Part shown: piece by piece, positions 60,480 through 64,000 of the stretch | How the letters are laid out: each line of letters starts with the position of its first letter | Position numbering within the stretch: position 1 is the stretch's first letter | Origin: Crotophaga sulcirostris | Taxonomy: Eukaryota; Chordata; Aves; Cuculiformes; Crotophagidae | Length of the DNA: 64,000 nucleotides | Direction: 5' to 3' | Assembly (NCBI GenBank): GCA_013397455.1 | Contig: VYZB01000295.1 | Span: 435,930-499,929 of the forward strand | Notes under the pieces: model-generated | Told to the model about the DNA's origin: nothing | The model's database searches: none | Seen by the model: the letters and a program-made list of their open reading frames with translations, nothing else | Translations under genes and position numbers: made by a program

Positions 60480-62535
60480 GATGTGCACAGGCTGATCATC
60501 TGTTGAGTCAAGTGGCCAAGTTGCAGGAAAGCAGTTAAAAGGCTACACAGTACTAGAGGGGCCAAGAGGGAGACAGAGAAGTGGCTTAAGAACCACGCTC
60601 CTCAGGCAGACACCAGAGAATGAGGCACCTTGGACCCTGGTGACCCACAAAAGCAGGACTCTGCTTCACTCCCCACCCTCCAGCATTACAACCAAAGCTC
60701 TAATAGCTTCAGACACCCATAAGCAAGGTCTGAAAGGAGAAACTGTACCTGCAGCACAGTGGATACCTCAAAAAGAAGTAAGTGCCCAAGGCAGATGACT
60801 CTGTTAAGGGGCAGTGAGGCACCCGTCTGCCAGCCTGACAGCAAGTCACGAGAGGTGCGCTGCCTTCCGGGAGCTGAGGTCTGAGATGTTGCCAAGAGGG
60901 TGCCACAACTTATCAAGAGTACAGACTACTATGCACTGCTACTCTTTCATGTGGGCATGAATGACACCACAAGTTGGATCCTGGGCAAGATGACTACAAA
61001 ACCCTGAGGGTGCAAATGAAAAGTATTGGTGCCCAAGTTATCTTTTTTTCCAATTTAACAGTTAGAGGAAAGGAGACAGCCAGAAATAGACGTATAATGC
61101 AAATCAACTTTTGCATTTGCAGCAGGTCCATTGTGAGTGGTTTGGTTTTTATGACAACAGGACATTCTCTGATGAGTACAGTCTGTTAGGCAGGGATGGC
61201 ATCCATCTGTATAGAAGAGGAATGGGAATCTTTGGCAGAAGGCTGGCTAACTTGGTGAGGTGGGCTTTAAATTGAAGGACTCGGGGCATGGGATCCAAAG
61301 TGGCAACATTCACACCACTGCATCCAACTGGGTAACAAGCCAGGCCAACCAGAGAAGCAGTAACTGAAACATGGTAGGACAACTTACATGACTAGAGGAC
61401 TGCGATGGATGGCTATAGGCTGTTTCATGAAGACAGGCAGGGAAGAAGAGAAGGAGTTAAGGAGTCAAGGAGAACACCTTGAATGTACAGAGGACAACTA
61501 TGGCAATTGTGGAAGCCCTACTGAATGCTTCCAAGTCAAGATCAGAGGGGTTGTCTCCAAGGGGGAACTTACAGTAGGCATCTGCTACTGACCTCCAAAC
61601 CAAGAGGACAGGGCCGACAAAGCAATATTTAGGTCACTTAAACAAGTTTTGGGTCAACAGAACCTGGTTCTTATGGGTGACTTCAACTATACAGACATTT
61701 CTTGAAAGAACAATATAGCAGCTTGTGTCATCCATCAAGTTCCTGAAATGTATACAGGACTGCTTCCTCATACAAATGTTAGATGTGGTAACGAGGAATG
61801 AGGCACTGCTCAATTTGCGACTCTCAAACCATGAAGAACTGCTTTGTAATATTTTGGTTAGTAATAGCATTGGCTGCAGTGGTCACAATACTGTGGAGTT
61901 TGGGATTCTGCTGAGTACAATGAAGGTTAGCACTGAGACAAAGGGCTTAGATTTCAGAAGAGAAAAAGAGCTCAGCTGGGACAGATTCTGTTGGGAAGCT
62001 TCTATGGAGGATAAAGGAGCTAGCAAGTGCTGGAAATTTTTCAAGAATGCTCTCCTGGAAGAACAAAAACAGTTCATCCCTTTTAAAACTTAGGGAAGTA
62101 GGTGGAGCAAGAGACTCCCTTGGCTTAACTGCAAGCTTCTGAATCTGCTCAAAACCAAGAGAGAGGTATACCAGAGATGGAAAAGCAGACGAATACCCAC
62201 TGAGGTCACTCTCCATAACCTTTGAGAAGCCTCAGAAATCACAGGATGTCCCAGAAGACTGAAAGAAGGTTAATGTCGTCCCCATATATAAGAAGGGCTT
62301 AAAGGAGGATCCAGGAAATTATAGGCCCAGAAGATTGTGACTGGCCACAAGAGGAAAACTTTTCACAATGAGAACAATCAGTCACTGGAATAATCTCCCC
62401 AAGGAAGTGGTAGATTCCCCAACATTGAACACTAAAGATTCAGCCAGAGAGGGTGCTGGGCCATCTTATCTTTTGCCAAGAAGGGTTGGGCCAGATGATC
62501 ATTGAGTACCCTTCCAATCTGGGATTCTGTAATTG
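60480..62535 (+). mobile_element. Decayed CR1 LINE with ORF1 esterase and ORF2 endonuclease motifs
   Basis: A long, old CR1 copy broken by stops and frameshifts. ORF1 traces: REVRCLPGAEV, then LLLFHVGMNDTTS (about 60850-60975; GxND esterase block), then RDGIHLYRRGMGIFGRRLAN (about 61195-61255; D-x-H catalytic block). ORF2 traces: RGLRWMAIGCFMKTGREEE at about 61390, VKIRGVVSKGELTVGICY (61540-61591), LVLMGDFNYTDIS (about 61667-61705; endonuclease GDFN) and SGHNTVEFGILLS (about 61880-61920, where the usual SDH Asp reads Gly). A short IYKKGLKEDPGNYRP-like piece (about 62287-62330) is the start of the reverse transcriptase. The element then jumps to the 3' region (GTGGTAGATTCCCCAACATT and onward) and ends near GGGATTCTGTAATTG. 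Most of the reverse transcriptase is deleted. The 5' boundary is approximate. Confidence 0.85.
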
Positions 62536-64000
62536 TTGAACAAACGTGCAACTTCAATGGAATTACTGCAAGATCTTTTTCCACGCACCCCCTGATAAAA
62601 TAAACTGAGGACAAAGAGTAGAGGACGATACCAATTCAAGTTTTCAACACTGACATCAGAGAGAACAGCAAATTCTCTCAAGTTACTTTGAAGCTCTTCA
62701 AGTGACATTACAAAGAGCAAGACAACCGTCTAGGATTTAAAAAAAGAGGGAACAACTGCTCCACAACTCATCACGTCTACTTCAACACAATAGAGAAAGA
62801 CATACAAGAAACTCCCAATCGCAAAGGAATATGAAAGGGAGGGAAGCAGCTTTAAAAGGAAATGTAAGATTTTGTTTCAGAGGAAGAAAAATTTTCCTTA
62901 CTATCAAGCTATATAAGTCCAGTATTCACAAATCACTTCTGTGGATATGAAGTGTGCAGCTGCTTTTTGGGGTTTGTTCTGTTCAGGTTTTGGTGATTCC
63001 TCCCCCCGCTCCCCCCCAAAAAAAGATTAAAGAGTGTAAACATAAGATTTAAAGAGATGAGAGAAAATAAAGGAACAAGGATTTCACAGAAATGCTTTTG
63101 TTGCCTCCTTATGTCGGGTTAAATACATTTCTACTTTTCTGCTACTTTTGAGCTTATTGTTTCTATTGCTTTTGCACTATCCTTACTGTATGAGACAGAG
63201 AGAGTAAAACTGTTGTGGCACAGTTTCCTGGTTCCCAAGTTGTTTCTTTTGGTCACCCTACTCACACTAGAGAAGTGTAAGTTTTCCTTATAAGGCATTT
63301 TGTGAAAGTCATTGATTAATTTCCTGCAAGTCTCATATATTATAACATTTTTCTTTTACAACACTTTTGTATGGCTATGCTTAAGAAGTGAAGCTATTGG
63401 AGCCTGTCCTTCCAATGAAACTGACGGTCAGGTCATTGCCACAAATCACCAGTTTAAAACCCATACAGATCATTCAATAAAACACTCTTGTCCCTATTGT
63501 GTCATTAAGCAGGAGCACAATTTTGATATTTATTACTTTTCACAACATTATCTAGGTTATCCAAGTGACCAAAGGGATGGAAACAACATAGGCATTTACA
63601 GATTTCTGCGTAAGTGCAGAAAACGAAGTGTATCAGACCAATCAGATCTGCATATGAAACTCTAGATGCCACAAGAGCAGAGATCTGGATTTAAATTAGT
63701 TATGCAAAAATACTGGGCTATGTTCAATACTGCTTTACTGTAGAATGGAAATGCTTTTTACACATGAATGAAATTCCAACATCTTTGCAGGGCTAGCTTA
63801 TCCACCACAGAGAAAATTGAACTAACAAGCCCAGAAACTACTGTTCCATGACTTTTTAGAACAAATACTAAATTGCACCTTTTCATGTAAGCAGGGGAAT
63901 GGGAACAGATCCCTGTTACATGCATTGGTTGTATTTTGAAACTGGCCTTTTTATAGCCCGTTACATCCAAATAACTTACAAAATGTTACAGACCAGCTGC
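62536..64000 (-). other. MARK3: MARK3 intron continuing past the window end
   Basis: An AT-rich sequence with a C/A-rich low-complexity spot at 63001-63026. No exon, RNA gene or recognisable repeat. It should continue to the upstream MARK3 exons outside the window. Confidence 0.55.

Noticed and set aside
56377..64000. Upstream MARK3 kinase exons
   Set aside because: I scanned the minus strand for the expected N-lobe and hinge peptides and found none, so these exons probably lie outside the window.

Overview
This window is vertebrate nuclear DNA, almost certainly from a bird. It holds intron-split genes with canonical GT-AG splice sites, many CR1 LINE fragments (the dominant interspersed repeat of bird genomes) and a creatine kinase B gene with the two alternative N-terminal exons known from chicken. 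The species cannot be fixed from the window alone.

Region 1 (about 1-7.5 kb, plus strand): brain-type creatine kinase (CKB). All coding exons can be joined by splice sites and phase into a 381-residue protein, or a 376-residue protein with the second N-terminal exon. Only the noncoding first exon and promoter are missing or uncertain. One CR1 fragment lies in an intron.

Region 2 (about 7.5-29.6 kb): intergenic DNA with no convincing gene. It holds five CR1 fragments, a (GAAAA)n microsatellite, homopolymer tracts and many spurious open frames. One unexplained short frame lies at 20305-20540 (minus).

Region 3 (about 29.6-64 kb, minus strand): the 3' part of MARK3, a Par-1/MARK family microtubule-affinity-regulating kinase. 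Thirteen exons were assembled from the catalytic loop (HRDLK) through the activation loop, UBA domain, spacer and KA1 domain to the stop codon, 647 codons in one continuous frame. They include a 27-nt microexon, a 45-nt exon and a 165-nt exon that look like in-frame cassettes. Exons for the N-terminus and the N-lobe of the kinase were not found and should lie beyond base 64000. The introns are AT-rich. The last one contains a CR1 3' fragment and a decayed CR1 about 2 kb long that still shows ORF1 esterase and ORF2 endonuclease motifs.

The two genes are convergent (tail to tail), as CKB and MARK3 are on human 14q32. They do not form a functional unit: CKB buffers ATP through phosphocreatine, and MARK3 phosphorylates microtubule-associated proteins and polarity factors. 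I found no clearly undescribed system. The points most worth checking are the splice architecture of both genes, the decayed CR1 with ORF1/ORF2 motifs, and the unidentified frame near 20.4 kb.
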